Translations under genes and position numbers: made by a program
Shown here: positions 1-9,265 of the stretch, one piece after another
Position numbering within the stretch: the first letter of the stretch is position 1
How the letters are laid out: each line of letters begins with the position of its first letter
Assembly (NCBI GenBank): GCA_041395325.1
Contig: JAWLAT010000004.1
Coordinates: forward strand, 186,001 to 250,000
Reading direction: 5' to 3'
DNA from: JAWLAT01 sp041395325
Lineage (GTDB): Bacteria > Pseudomonadota > Gammaproteobacteria > Xanthomonadales > SZUA-5
Length of the DNA: 64,000 nt
Notes under the pieces: generated by a model
Told to the model about the DNA's origin: nothing
The model's database searches: none
Seen by the model: only the letters and a program-made list of their open reading frames with translations

Positions 1-301
1 GGTTGAACTCGCACTCATCTCCGCTGTTGCTGGTTTCACGCAGCACGAGGGTGAAATGGCCGCGAACGCCGTGAAAGGCACTGGCCACCCAAACGTTTCC
101 GGCACCGTCGGCAAAGGCATCGAAGATGATGTTCTCGCTGGCCAACAGTCCACTTCCGGTCACGCTGATTTGAATGCCCGCCGTGGTATTGGCCGGCACC
201 GCATGCAATTGATCGCCAATTTCCACCAAAGGCGTGGGATTTCGGCCGTGGGTCATGCCGCCAGCCTGCACCGTGTAAATACCAGGATTGAAGAGACTCA
301 T
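1..301 (-). CDS. Hypothetical protein, N-terminal part, cut by the window edge
   Basis: One hundred codons are readable from an ATG at 299-301 before the window ends. A GGGAG ribosome-binding site lies about 9 bases upstream, which supports the start. The protein opens MSLFNPGIYTVQAGG and continues with beta-strand-like segments such as GIQISVTGSG and FHGVRGHFTLVLRE. It has no signal peptide, membrane segment or catalytic motif. I do not recognise the family. It follows the CHAT-TPR gene on the same strand after 241 bases and probably has its own promoter. Confidence 0.6.
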   Translation of the reverse strand, partial: MSLFNPGIYTVQAGGMTHGRNPTPLVEIGDQLHAVPANTTAGIQISVTGSGLLASENIIFDAFADGAGNVWVASAFHGVRGHFTLVLRETSNSGDECEFN

Positions 302-542
302 GACTAATACTCCCGAGCTTTAAAAAGGGAAGATGAACGCCACTCAATCGCCATAGCCGAGCCGGTTGAGTGGCGGAATCACCTTGCATCTCGCGTGGTG
401 ATCACGCTAGCCCTTCATCCACGGCGATCTCGTGCGGGCTGTGCCATGAATTGCTGGTTCGGACAGCGCTGAAGTGTCACCAGCGGGCGAGATGTCCTAG
501 CTGGTCTCGGAAGAATGTGTGACAGTGATCGCGAAAGGGCGG

Positions 543-3500
543 TCAGGGGACGATCAGTTGCCAGGGGGCGTAATGGCGCAGATTGGTGCCCTGGGTGCTG
601 GCCAGTGCCTCGTCGAAGGCCGAGCGGATGTCCTTGGATTGCAGACGCTCGAACAGCACTCGCGTGAAGGCCGCGGCATCCCCGTCGTCAATGGGTTCGG
701 TGGGTGCAACGACCGGCGCGCCGAAGTGCTGTGCGTAGGACAGTGCGAGACTGTAGCCGCTGCCAAAGGCATCGCTGCCGGCCCCTTCGCAGGCGCTGAG
801 CACGATCAGGCGCGGCTGTATCCGAGTTTGCAGGCGAGTGGGATCCACCAACGGGCTGTTGGCGGTACTGCCGAAGGGCAGATCGGCGATGGCGCTGGCC
901 ATGGGACGTGCCCGACTGACCCAGCCATGGCCGGCCACATGGATAATCTCCGCCTCGGGCAGCGCCAGATCCGTTTCGCCATCCAAGTTGACGGGCAGGA
1001 ATCGGGAACCCAGCAGCTTGGACAGGGCCGTTCGTTCGATACCGACGCCCGTCAGCTCCGGCGCGCTCTCTCCGGCGGGCAGGAGCGAGGCAACCCGCAG
1101 TGCGGGGCCAGGCGACCGCAGTTGTGACCTGGCCACCACGCCTGTGGTGCTGACCACCGGAGCCGATACCTTCAGCTTGGACACGGTTTGCCACAAGGCG
1201 GCCAGCGGGGCGTCGTGCAGCGCTTCGTCAGGCACGACGACAAATGGCAAGTCGGCATCGCGCAACCGGGCCGGGTACAACAGTCTGGCCAGTTCCTCAA
1301 AGGTCCAGGGGGACATCAGACCGTGGCTCACGCGCTCCCCCAGTACCTCACGGCCGGGCAGGGCTTCGACCCAGACCTCCTGCCGTTGCTGAACCAGCAG
1401 CAGACTGCGCTGCGTTCCCACCAGATAACGAACCACAACCGACGGTGAGCTTTGGTCGAGCGTGTTACTCGTGCCTGCCATGCCCGCTGCCGCTGGCCGC
1501 ATTCGTCCTTGTGCCTCGATATTGCTTTCCAGTGCCTCCAGTTCGGCAGTCAGCTCCGCCCGGATGGCCTCACTCAGATCGTCATTGGCCAGTGCGGAAA
1601 TCTTGTAGCGGTAGGCTTCCAGCAGATCAGCAGGCAAGAAGGCGTCTGCGGCGGGTTGCGACCAGCGCTCGAGCAGCGTGATCAATGCATGGAGCTGCTG
1701 CGGTTCGTCCGCGTGGGTCAGCGCCAACTCAATCGCGATGTCCTTCCAGGGCCGCTGGGCGATACGCAAACTGGCGGCCAGGTTGGGTGTCGGTACGCTG
1801 GCCAGCAGATGCTCCTGCGCATCAACGGCCAGACTCAGCTGCGTCAATGCCGCCGTGGCATCTGCACGTTGCAGTTCCGCATCGGCCTGGGCCAGTGCGG
1901 TCTGGTAAGCGCCGCGGTGATCGCGGACGGTCGCGAAGATGTTGGCGGCTTCGCTCAGCAGCGCAACGGATCCTGCAGCGTCGCCTTGCGACAGTTGCAG
2001 TCGCGCCGCCACCAGATGATGCCGGGCCCGCAGTCGGTGTTGACTGCGCAGCACCTCCAGCCGCGTCTCGGACAACGCCTGCTGCGCCGTCGTCCAGTCG
2101 CCCAGTTCGGCCGCGGCTTCGGCCAAGTCGATCAGTTCGGCCGCCGCATCGGCATGGCGTCGGTTCTCCCGAAATCCTGCCGCGGCAGCACGATGCAGGG
2201 TGATCGCATCGGCGGCGGTTTGGGCCGCCTTGGCCTGCATCGATAGTACGGCCGGGGTTAGCAAGGCGGCGACCGAAGGTGCCAACTGACGTTGTGCCCG
2301 ATCGGCATAGTGGCGGCTGCGCTCGAGCTGACCCAGGTTCAAATAGAGCTGACTCCGAATCAGGTAGATGCCGATCAGGTCGGCGGGTTGCCCCAGCGCC
2401 TCATGGATCTCCTGAGCCTCCAGTGTGCTGGCGAGCGCGCTGGGCCAGTCACCGATCCGTGCAGTGAGTTGCCCAAAGTTCTGCAGGGCCAGGGCAAGCG
2501 AGCGCCGGTTAGGTCCCTGGCGGCGCATCTCAATCACTTCCCGCAGGGCTTCGCGGGCTTCTCTGACCTGGCCCAGCTGTCCGGTCACGGTGGCATGGTT
2601 CATCATGGCGACGGCGACATGCTCGCTCTCGCCGGCCTTCCGGTAGGCCTGGAGCGCCGCTTGATAGTGCCGCGCGGCGCTGCGCAAATCGCCGCGATGC
2701 TGATCCACCAGACCCTGGTTGTTCAGCGCCGAGGCCTGCTCATAGCCCTGGCCGAGGGCGACGGCGATGCGCTCGGCCCACTGGAAGGCGCGCTCGGCTT
2801 CGGCCAGATCGTGGGTTTTCAGCAGGGTCAGGCCGGCGCCATTGTGAATGGCGGGGAGGAAATGTCGCAGGTCGTGCTGCTCGGCCAGGCCCGCAGCCAG
2901 GCGCAGATCGATCAGCGCGTCGTCACTGAGCGAGCGCCGCATCCGCAACTTCCCACGCGCATACACGGCCGACAGCGTGAACTCGCCGTACGCGTTGGCC
3001 ACTTCGATGTGATCCAGCGCGGCGATCGCAGCGTCCTGTTCCGGCTGCGATTCTCCCTGTCGGTGGGCCTGCAGCAAGCGCTCCCACAAGGCCAGATCCG
3101 CACCCAATGGCGCTGCACCGCTGGTGTACAGCGTGATGTTGATTCGACCGGGCCGCGCGTGAGGCATCTTGGGCCGAATTACACAGGTGGCCGAACCATT
3201 GACGATCTCGGCGTCAATGCCGATGCGGCCAGTCGGGGCGGAGTGGAAGTCCGCATTGCCGCAGCGCAGCTCGATGTCGATGTCCCGCTGCCTGAGCAGC
3301 AGGATCCACGGGCCATCGCTGTCGATGTCGTTGGCCGGCAGTTCGAGTTGTGCGGTCTGGCCACCCTCAATGGTCAGCTCGACGGGCTGCAGCGGTCGCA
3401 GCGGCACGGACAGGTCAGTGTTGGACCAAGCCGATCCCGCGCCGCACAGCATCACGCCGAACAGCGCCCGTCTCGACCCTCCGATCCACCGCACACCCAT
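543..3500 (-). CDS. Secreted TPR repeat protein with C-terminal CHAT (caspase-like) domain
   Basis: This is a 985-residue protein. A basic, hydrophobic N-terminus ending near GSAWS looks like a Sec signal peptide. A beta-rich stretch runs to about residue 130, TPR-like helical pairs fill roughly 190-560 (for example EQASALNNQGLVDQHRGDLRSA), and a CHAT domain occupies the last 300 residues. The caspase-type dyad is visible as the second His of HVAGHG (about 858) and the Cys of LSACEGAG (about 904). CHAT proteins are clan CD protease relatives, and some are TPR-guided effectors. An exported form would act in the periplasm or at the surface. It is divergent from the hydrolase gene at 3790 across a 289-base gap that shows no clear promoter match. 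The substrate is unknown. Confidence 0.85.
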   Translation of the reverse strand: MGVRWIGGSRRALFGVMLCGAGSAWSNTDLSVPLRPLQPVELTIEGGQTAQLELPANDIDSDGPWILLLRQRDIDIELRCGNADFHSAPTGRIGIDAEIVNGSATCVIRPKMPHARPGRINITLYTSGAAPLGADLALWERLLQAHRQGESQPEQDAAIAALDHIEVANAYGEFTLSAVYARGKLRMRRSLSDDALIDLRLAAGLAEQHDLRHFLPAIHNGAGLTLLKTHDLAEAERAFQWAERIAVALGQGYEQASALNNQGLVDQHRGDLRSAARHYQAALQAYRKAGESEHVAVAMMNHATVTGQLGQVREAREALREVIEMRRQGPNRRSLALALQNFGQLTARIGDWPSALASTLEAQEIHEALGQPADLIGIYLIRSQLYLNLGQLERSRHYADRAQRQLAPSVAALLTPAVLSMQAKAAQTAADAITLHRAAAAGFRENRRHADAAAELIDLAEAAAELGDWTTAQQALSETRLEVLRSQHRLRARHHLVAARLQLSQGDAAGSVALLSEAANIFATVRDHRGAYQTALAQADAELQRADATAALTQLSLAVDAQEHLLASVPTPNLAASLRIAQRPWKDIAIELALTHADEPQQLHALITLLERWSQPAADAFLPADLLEAYRYKISALANDDLSEAIRAELTAELEALESNIEAQGRMRPAAAGMAGTSNTLDQSSPSVVVRYLVGTQRSLLLVQQRQEVWVEALPGREVLGERVSHGLMSPWTFEELARLLYPARLRDADLPFVVVPDEALHDAPLAALWQTVSKLKVSAPVVSTTGVVARSQLRSPGPALRVASLLPAGESAPELTGVGIERTALSKLLGSRFLPVNLDGETDLALPEAEIIHVAGHGWVSRARPMASAIADLPFGSTANSPLVDPTRLQTRIQPRLIVLSACEGAGSDAFGSGYSLALSYAQHFGAPVVAPTEPIDDGDAAAFTRVLFERLQSKDIRSAFDEALASTQGTNLRHYAPWQLIVP

Positions 3501-3789
3501 GCGACCCCCGGCATCGGTGTTCCAAAACCGATTTCAGTCTAGTCCGTGCAGGTGCCAGACACTGCCGGTCCTGTCATCAGAAGCCGCCAAATCAGACGTG
3601 TTTACAAAGTGTTGCGTGCGTGAATATGCAGCTCACGGACGAATGACCCTGCAGACGGGCCTTCTCCGTGATTCAGACCGAGCCGTGCGAGCGTCACATT
3701 CCGGGACTTTGGTGCCACGCATGGTGAGAGAAGCGCGTTTCAAGTGGCACTCCAGTCATCAACGATCCTGACTTTCGAGGTGCAGTCCG

Positions 3790-5127
3790 ATGATCGTGAT
3801 CCTGCATGGCTGGAGCGATCGCTCCGCCTCCTTCAAGCGACTTGCCGCACTGATCTCAACACTTGGACTGCCCGGTCCGGTGGCGCCGATCATGCTGGGC
3901 GACTACGTCAGCATGGACGACGACGTCCATTTCGACGACATCGCCGATGCAATGCAGCGGGCCTGGCTGGATGGCGGCCTGCCGACCGCGCCGCGCTCGG
4001 TCGATCTGGTGGTCCACAGCACTGGCGCGCTGGTGGCGCGCTACTGGATGACACGCCACTTCACGCCGGACACCAATCCGATCCGGCGCTTGTTGATGCT
4101 GGCGCCAGCCAACTTCGGCTCGCATCTGGCGCACAAGGGCACCAGTTTTCTCGGCCGCGTCGTCAAGGGCTTCAAGTCCAAACGCCTGTTCCACACGGGC
4201 GCCAACATTCTGGCCGGCCTGGAGCTGGCCAGTCCCTTCTCCTGGGAACTGGCGATGTTGGATCGCTTCGATGCCCAGCGTCGCTGGTACGGCCCTGGCC
4301 GCGTGCTGGCCACGGTGCTGGTGGGGACGGCCGGCTACAGCGGCATTTCCGCAGCCGCCAACGCCGACGGTTCCGATGGCACCGTGCTGGTGTCCACGGC
4401 CCAGCTCAATCCCGCCATGCTGGAGTTGGACTTCGTCACCGATCCGCAGAAGCCGCGCCCGCTGCTGAGCACCTCGAACGGCGAAACGGCCTTTTGCCGG
4501 CTGCCGAAAGACAACCACAGCACGGCGGCCGCCAAGGACGGTGGCCCCCGCAATCCGCTGGCCAGGGAGCTGATCAAGGCGGCGCTGTCGGTCACCGATG
4601 CCGGCTTTACCGATCATTGCACCAATCTGGCGCTGCAAAATGCGCAATTCCGGCGCGACGAGGTGGGCAAGGAGTCGACGCAGGGCTATCAGAACACGGT
4701 GGTCTGGGTATCGGATCAGTACGAGGCGGACGTTTGTGACTATTTTCTGGAAGCATTTGCCAAGCTGCCCAACGCCAACCGCGAGGATCGCCGTCTGACT
4801 GGTCTGATTCAGACCGATGTGCTCACCAGCGTGCACACCAACCACGACAATCCCGCCGTTCGCAGTCTGAAATTCAACTGCGACCGGCTGCAGGATCTGC
4901 TGGTACTGGCCAATCGCAGTCTCTACATCGCCATCACCGCGAGCCCCGAGATTGCCGACACCCGCACCGCCGGCTACAGCACCGTCAGCTACAACGACAT
5001 CGGCAGTATCCAGATCACGCCCAGTGAGCTGGGCCGCATATTTGAACCGGACCGCACGCTGCTGGTTCGCCTGAAGCTGCGTCGCGAACAGACGAAGGGG
5101 CTGGTGCAGTTCAACAAATCGACGTAG
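3790..5127 (+). CDS. Alpha/beta hydrolase fold protein (lipase/esterase-like)
   Basis: The 445-residue product starts directly with the first strand and oxyanion loop MIVILHGW. The nucleophile elbow is VVHSTGALVAR with Ser77, so the first Gly of the usual GxSxG is replaced by Val. HSTG followed by an ALVARYW helix resembles lipase and PGAP1-like hydrolases. A GAGG ribosome-binding site precedes the ATG. There is no signal peptide, so the enzyme is probably cytoplasmic. The C-terminal half (about 300-445) matches no domain I know. It is divergent from the CHAT-TPR gene. The substrate cannot be inferred. Confidence 0.75.
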   Translation: MIVILHGWSDRSASFKRLAALISTLGLPGPVAPIMLGDYVSMDDDVHFDDIADAMQRAWLDGGLPTAPRSVDLVVHSTGALVARYWMTRHFTPDTNPIRRLLMLAPANFGSHLAHKGTSFLGRVVKGFKSKRLFHTGANILAGLELASPFSWELAMLDRFDAQRRWYGPGRVLATVLVGTAGYSGISAAANADGSDGTVLVSTAQLNPAMLELDFVTDPQKPRPLLSTSNGETAFCRLPKDNHSTAAAKDGGPRNPLARELIKAALSVTDAGFTDHCTNLALQNAQFRRDEVGKESTQGYQNTVVWVSDQYEADVCDYFLEAFAKLPNANREDRRLTGLIQTDVLTSVHTNHDNPAVRSLKFNCDRLQDLLVLANRSLYIAITASPEIADTRTAGYSTVSYNDIGSIQITPSELGRIFEPDRTLLVRLKLRREQTKGLVQFNKST

Positions 5128-5189
5128 CGCTGCCGGTGCGAAAGGTCGCCATTGACCGCAGCGGGCGAGCAGCTCGGCCCCGAGACCTT

Positions 5190-5639
5190 TCAGAACAGAT
5201 CGAAACGCAGTCCTTCGCGTTCGTTGTCCCAGACCGTGCAGAACACCCACCAGCGGTCGTGCTCGTGGCAGAGCTGGATGCTGTTGGCGCCGCGCTTGAG
5301 CAGGGTGGGGGAATCGGGCTGGGGGCGGGCTTCATAGACGCTCCAGACGTGGGCGATCTGACCGAAGCGCTCGACGCGCTGGTCGACTTCGATCTCGAAA
5401 AAGTCATTGGCGGCGAAGAAGGGGCTGACGTCGGCGATGTACTCCTCGACGCTGAAGACGGCCGCGCGAGTGCTGCCGTCGGCTTCCACGACAGTGCGCA
5501 GACTGAGCGCTCTGGGATGTTGCAGATAGCGGTAGCGGTCCCAGTCACGGGGAGCGCCGGCGGGGCCGGAGATGCACTCGTAGATGGCGCGAACCAGTCG
5601 CTCGGGGCTGGCGCTGTCGGCGGTCCAGGTCGGATTCAT
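5190..5639 (-). CDS. NTF2-like (SnoaL/DUF4440-type) small protein
   Basis: The product is 149 residues, opening MNPTWTADSASPERLVRAIY. It shows an N-terminal helix pair, then alternating strands such as DFFEIEVDQRVERFGQIAHVWSVYEA and SIQLCHEHDRWWVFCTVWDNE. This cone-shaped NTF2 pattern is typical of SnoaL-like and DUF4440-like proteins. The frame stays open upstream, but the first ATG matching family length is at 5637-5639. No catalytic residue can be assigned. It is convergent with the hydrolase gene. Confidence 0.7.
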   Translation of the reverse strand: MNPTWTADSASPERLVRAIYECISGPAGAPRDWDRYRYLQHPRALSLRTVVEADGSTRAAVFSVEEYIADVSPFFAANDFFEIEVDQRVERFGQIAHVWSVYEARPQPDSPTLLKRGANSIQLCHEHDRWWVFCTVWDNEREGLRFDLF

Positions 5640-5819
5640 CGTCGTCTCGCTGCTGGCTTGGAAGGGCTGAATCGTAGGTGACCAGGGGGACCATTCCACC
5701 TGCTGAATGACAGGGTGGCTTCCGCGGCCGTCACCGAGTTCGGGCCCATGCGAAGTCGGTTGGGTCGTATTTCGCAAGTGCCGAAGGGGGCGATTTGCTT
5801 GACGATTGGTGAATCTTGC

Positions 5820-5848
5820 TTGGCTGATGTTGCCTCGGATCCTATGAT
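5820..5848 (+). promoter_or_regulatory. Likely sigma-70 promoter for the TPR lipoprotein operon
   Basis: TTGGCT (5820-5825) and TATGAT (5843-5848) are separated by exactly 17 bases, and the -10 matches the consensus in five of six positions. Transcription would start near 5855. That argues against the in-frame ATG at 5844 as a start codon, because it lies inside the -10 element. The gap from 5640 to 5984 otherwise shows nothing recognisable. Confidence 0.45.
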
Positions 5849-5984
5849 CTTGCGCCATGTCGAGGCGTCCCTTGTTCCGGTGAAGCGAAGTCCCGCTCTG
5901 GTCCCAGATCGCGCTGGCTGTTGTCGCTCTCGCTCGCGAAGCTGCGTGGGTGCCTGCCACCTGCGCGCACGAGCAACTGCGTGG

Positions 5985-6971
5985 TTGCCGCGGTGGGCAG
6001 ATGCTGCGCTGACGTCGAACTCATGCGCGGTTGTTTTCCTGTTCCTGATTGCGTGCCTGAGTCTGCTGAGCGCCTGCAGCGCGCCGGCGGACGATCAGGC
6101 GCTGTTGCGCGATGCCCAGGCCGCCAGAACCGTTCGGGAGCTGCGGGCCTCACTGTCTCAACCCGGTCCGCTGCCGCCGGCCGATTATGAGCAGATCGAG
6201 TCCCTGCGCGAGCGCTTTGCGCAATCGGCTTTGCTGGAAGACACCTGGCGCCAGGCGCTGGTCAAGCGGGCCGACTGGGCGGCGCTGGAAGCGGCGCTGA
6301 CGCAGGAGCCTGTTGCCGAATTGTCGCCGGAAGCATTGCAGCAACTGGCCGAGTCGCTGGAGCAGCAGGGCAAGTACACGCGGCTGCAAGAGCTGCTGGC
6401 TCAGCGCCCGGAGGCTGGGACCCAGCCGCAGTTGCGGCGCTGGCTCGCCCAGGCCCAATTGGAGACGGGCGAGCTGACTGCCGCGGCGGCTCTGCTCGAT
6501 CGACACGCGTCCGAGATCGAGTCGCACAAGGATGTCGATGCCATGTTGCTGAGAGCGCTGATTCATCAGCGAGCCGGCGAACTCGATGCGGCGATCCAAC
6601 GCCTGCAGGGGGTGTTGGCGGTGTCGCCTGGTCACAAGACGGCGCTCAACCTGATGGCGCGCATCCATTTTGGTCGCGGCGAGAACGAGCTCGCTCAGCG
6701 CTACAGCGATCTGGCGCGGCAATTACAGGCGCAGCAGACCGCGCAGACGCAGCATCAGTTGGCGCTGGTCAGTCGGGTCAATGATTTGAAGCGGCAATGG
6801 GCGGCGGAGGACTTCGAGGCAGTGATTGCGTCGGCGCAGGCGGCTTTGCCGATGGCTGACAACACATTGCGCAAGCCGCTACTGGAGTATCTGGTACAGG
6901 CCAATCTGCGTCTGGGGCGTCAGGCCGAAGCACAAGCCGCGCAGCTGCAATTGGAGCAATGGGAGCCATGA
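5985..6971 (+). CDS. TPR repeat lipoprotein
   Basis: The protein has a hydrophobic segment FLFLIACLSLLSAC that ends in a lipobox (LSAC, acylated Cys), so it should be a lipid-anchored envelope protein. About 300 residues of alpha-solenoid follow, with TPR-like helices such as LIHQRAGELDAAIQRLQGVLAVSPGHKTALNLMARIHFGRGENELAQRYSDLARQL. The start is uncertain. I chose TTG at 5985 because it puts the hydrophobic core close to the N-terminus; GTG at 5946 or 5880 and ATG at 5844 are alternatives. Its TGA overlaps the next gene's start region, so the two are translationally coupled. It probably partners the UnbV-type lipoprotein. Confidence 0.75.
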   Translation: MPRWADAALTSNSCAVVFLFLIACLSLLSACSAPADDQALLRDAQAARTVRELRASLSQPGPLPPADYEQIESLRERFAQSALLEDTWRQALVKRADWAALEAALTQEPVAELSPEALQQLAESLEQQGKYTRLQELLAQRPEAGTQPQLRRWLAQAQLETGELTAAAALLDRHASEIESHKDVDAMLLRALIHQRAGELDAAIQRLQGVLAVSPGHKTALNLMARIHFGRGENELAQRYSDLARQLQAQQTAQTQHQLALVSRVNDLKRQWAAEDFEAVIASAQAALPMADNTLRKPLLEYLVQANLRLGRQAEAQAAQLQLEQWEP

Positions 6972-8704
6972 TGCGTCGCATTGCGTGGCCCCATCGCCTG
7001 TGCCCTGTGCTGATCGTGTGCCTGCCGGTGGCCTGCACGCCCGATCCCGATCGGGTCCCCGCACAACCAACGGTCGCCACGGAAGGGGCCATTCGTTTCG
7101 AGGATGCTACCGAGTCCAGCGGTGTGATGTTCCGTCACGTAGCTGGCCGCAGTGCCCAGAAATGGATGCCGGAGATCATGGGCAGCGGCGTTGCCATCGC
7201 TGACTTCAATCGAGACGGCGCACCGGACATCGTCCTCATCAACTCCGGCCAGTTGTGGCGCGAAGCGCGGCCGGCTGGTGAGGCCAATGCCTTGTACTTG
7301 AATGACGGTCAGGGTCACTTCCGCGAGGTCAGCGTCGAATGGGGGCTGCCCAGTCCTGGCTATGGCATGGGCGTGGCAGTGGGCGACTACGACAACGATG
7401 GTTACGTCGATCTGTTGCTCACCCAGTTCGACGGCAACGACCGCCTGTTGCGAAACACGGGCACCAGCCTGATCGATGTCACCGAGCAGGTCGGGCTCAG
7501 CAGCGATGGCGCCTGGTCGACCAGTGCTGGTTTCCTGGATTTCGATGCCGACGGCTGGCTGGACCTGTACGTCGCGCGCTATCTGCATCTGCCGTCCGCA
7601 GACGCGCCCCAGAGTTTCCGCAACCAGGTGCTGGTTTATCCGACGCCACTGCTGTTCCCGCCCATTGCCGATCGGGTCTGGCGCAACGATGGGCAGGGGC
7701 ATTTCACCGACCACAGTGAGACCAGTGGCGTGGCGGCGGCACCGAGCAAGGGGCTGGCCGTGGCCATCGGCGATGTGAACGTCGACGGCCGCCCCGATGT
7801 CTACGTGGCCAATGACACGGCCGCCAATCAGCTCTGGCTGACGGCGCCGGAAGGTTCATGGGAAGAGGTGGCTGCCCTGGCCGGCAGCGCCTACGACGAG
7901 CACGGTCGCGAGGAAGGCAGCATGGGCGCGGACTTCAGCGATTTCGATGGCAACGGACTGCCCGACATCGCGGTCAGCAACTTTCACCTGGAGGTCACCA
8001 GCATCTATCGCCAGTCCCAGCCACTGCTGTTCGACGAGGCCGCCGACCGGGTCGGTGTGGGGCAGACCTCCAGGGCCCGCCTGAGCTTCGGACTGGACTA
8101 CTTCGATGCCGACAACGATGGCTGGGAAGAACTGCTGGTCGCCAACGGGCACATCGAGGACAACATCGAACTGAACTCATCGTCAGTGACCTTCGCCCAG
8201 CCCAATTCCCTCTATCGCAATCTGGGCGACGGGCACTACGCGGACATTTCCGAGCAGGCCGGCGAGGCGCTACTCGGCAGCGCCGTCAGTCGCGGACTGG
8301 CCACGGGCGACTTGAACGGCGATGGTCGGCTGGATTTCGTGATCAGCAACAACGATGGCCCGGCGCAGGTCGCCTTCAATGCCAGTGAGGCGGGCCACTT
8401 CGTGTTGTTGTGGCTGGAGGGCCGGCCGTCCAATCGCAGCGCCATTGGCGCCCGCGTCGTCGCGCAGATCGGCGACCGGCAACTGCAGCGTCAGGTGATG
8501 GGTGCGCAGAGCTATCTGTCGGTCAGCGATTTCCGTCTGCACCTGGGGCTGGGTCAGGCCGAGCAGGTCGACAGCCTGCAGATTCACTGGCCCAGCGGAC
8601 AGCTGCAAACGCTCGGGCCGTTGGCGCAGGGTCGACACTACCGAATCGTCGAGGGCCAGGCGCCCGAGATCTACGTGCCTGGTGAGCGCGTCATCGCGCC
8701 CTGA
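6971..8704 (+). CDS. CRTAC1-type lipoprotein with FG-GAP/VCBS repeats and ASPIC/UnbV domain
   Basis: The product is 577 residues. A lipoprotein signal ends in LPVAC. It is followed by several FG-GAP/VCBS blades with calcium-binding-like acidic loops (DFNRDGAPDIVL, DYDNDGYVDLLL, DFDADGWLDLYV, DFDGNGLPDIAV, DLNGDGRLDFVI). The C-terminus, from about GARVVAQIG to QIHWPSGQLQTL, is an ASPIC/UnbV domain. This is the CRTAC1 family, predicted beta-propellers at the cell surface. ATG codons occur at 6959, 6968 and 6971; the last has the best spacing from GGAG at 6962-6965. It is coupled to the TPR lipoprotein upstream. The ligand is unknown. Confidence 0.88.
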   Translation: MRRIAWPHRLCPVLIVCLPVACTPDPDRVPAQPTVATEGAIRFEDATESSGVMFRHVAGRSAQKWMPEIMGSGVAIADFNRDGAPDIVLINSGQLWREARPAGEANALYLNDGQGHFREVSVEWGLPSPGYGMGVAVGDYDNDGYVDLLLTQFDGNDRLLRNTGTSLIDVTEQVGLSSDGAWSTSAGFLDFDADGWLDLYVARYLHLPSADAPQSFRNQVLVYPTPLLFPPIADRVWRNDGQGHFTDHSETSGVAAAPSKGLAVAIGDVNVDGRPDVYVANDTAANQLWLTAPEGSWEEVAALAGSAYDEHGREEGSMGADFSDFDGNGLPDIAVSNFHLEVTSIYRQSQPLLFDEAADRVGVGQTSRARLSFGLDYFDADNDGWEELLVANGHIEDNIELNSSSVTFAQPNSLYRNLGDGHYADISEQAGEALLGSAVSRGLATGDLNGDGRLDFVISNNDGPAQVAFNASEAGHFVLLWLEGRPSNRSAIGARVVAQIGDRQLQRQVMGAQSYLSVSDFRLHLGLGQAEQVDSLQIHWPSGQLQTLGPLAQGRHYRIVEGQAPEIYVPGERVIAP

Positions 8705-8738
8705 CGGGGCAGTCACCGCTGCGCCTCGATCGATGAGT

Positions 8739-8776
8739 CAGCGACGGTCGCGCTTCTGACATCGCGGCCGTCGCTG
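8739..8776. terminator. Hairpin between convergent genes, possible bidirectional terminator
   Basis: A perfect 9-base inverted repeat (CAGCGACGG and CCGTCGCTG) lies between the UnbV lipoprotein gene and the oppositely oriented ridA. There is no clear T-tract, so termination is inferred from position only. Confidence 0.35.
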
Positions 8777-8785
8777 CGAACAGCG

Positions 8786-9211
8786 TCAGTCGCGCTGACG
8801 GCGCAACTGACGCGCGCTGAGCGGTTTGGGGCGGGCGCGGCGCCGGGCAATGGCCTCGATTTCCACCCGCGCACCCAACGGGAGTGCGGCCACGCCGATG
8901 GTGCTGCGCGCTGGCCACGGCTCGGACAGCAGGTCGGCATAGGCCTGGTTCATGGCGGCGAAATCGCCCATGTCGGTGAGGAAGACGTTCAGCTTGATCA
9001 GGTCAGCCTCGCCCAGTCCAGCCGCTTCCAGCACCGCCAGCAGGTTCTGCAGGCAACGACGTGTTTGCGCCTCGGCATCGCCCTCGATCAGCTTGCCATC
9101 GTCACCGATGGGCGTCTGACCGGAGAGGAACAGCAAGTCGCGGCTCCAGACGGCGTGGGAGTAGGGTCCAACCGCAGCGGCGGCCGGATGATTGACGGAC
9201 TTGCGACCCAT
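8786..9211 (-). CDS. ridA: RidA family reactive intermediate deaminase
   Basis: The 141-residue product covers the YjgF/YER057c/UK114 fold: NHPAAAAVGPYSHAVW, the strand LLFLSGQTPIGDDG, TRRCLQNLLAVLEAAGLGEADLIKLNVFLTDM, and the signature PARSTIGVAALPLGARVEIEAIA. The Arg in PARST corresponds to the catalytic Arg of RidA, which hydrolyses 2-aminoacrylate and related enamines. A basic tail of about 20 residues goes beyond the usual 128-residue length. The ribosome-binding site is weak, so the start is likely but not certain. It is divergent from the next gene. Confidence 0.85.
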   Translation of the reverse strand: MGRKSVNHPAAAAVGPYSHAVWSRDLLFLSGQTPIGDDGKLIEGDAEAQTRRCLQNLLAVLEAAGLGEADLIKLNVFLTDMGDFAAMNQAYADLLSEPWPARSTIGVAALPLGARVEIEAIARRRARPKPLSARQLRRQRD

Positions 9212-9265
9212 GGGGAGATCCAGCGACAGGGCGCGGTAGCGTAGCCGAAGCGATCGCCGCCGGAC

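Noticed and set aside
340..373. Inverted repeat CCACTCAA and TTGAGTGG upstream of the first gene
   Set aside because: Arms are only 8 bases with an 18-base loop and no T-tract, so it is neither a clear terminator nor a clear operator.
2292..3542. Long plus-strand open frame opposite the CHAT-TPR gene
   Set aside because: Shadow of the minus-strand gene; no ribosome-binding site and no recognisable protein pattern.
5140..5191. GAAAGGTC and GACCTTTC between convergent genes
   Set aside because: The loop is over 30 bases and no T-tract follows; too weak to call a terminator.
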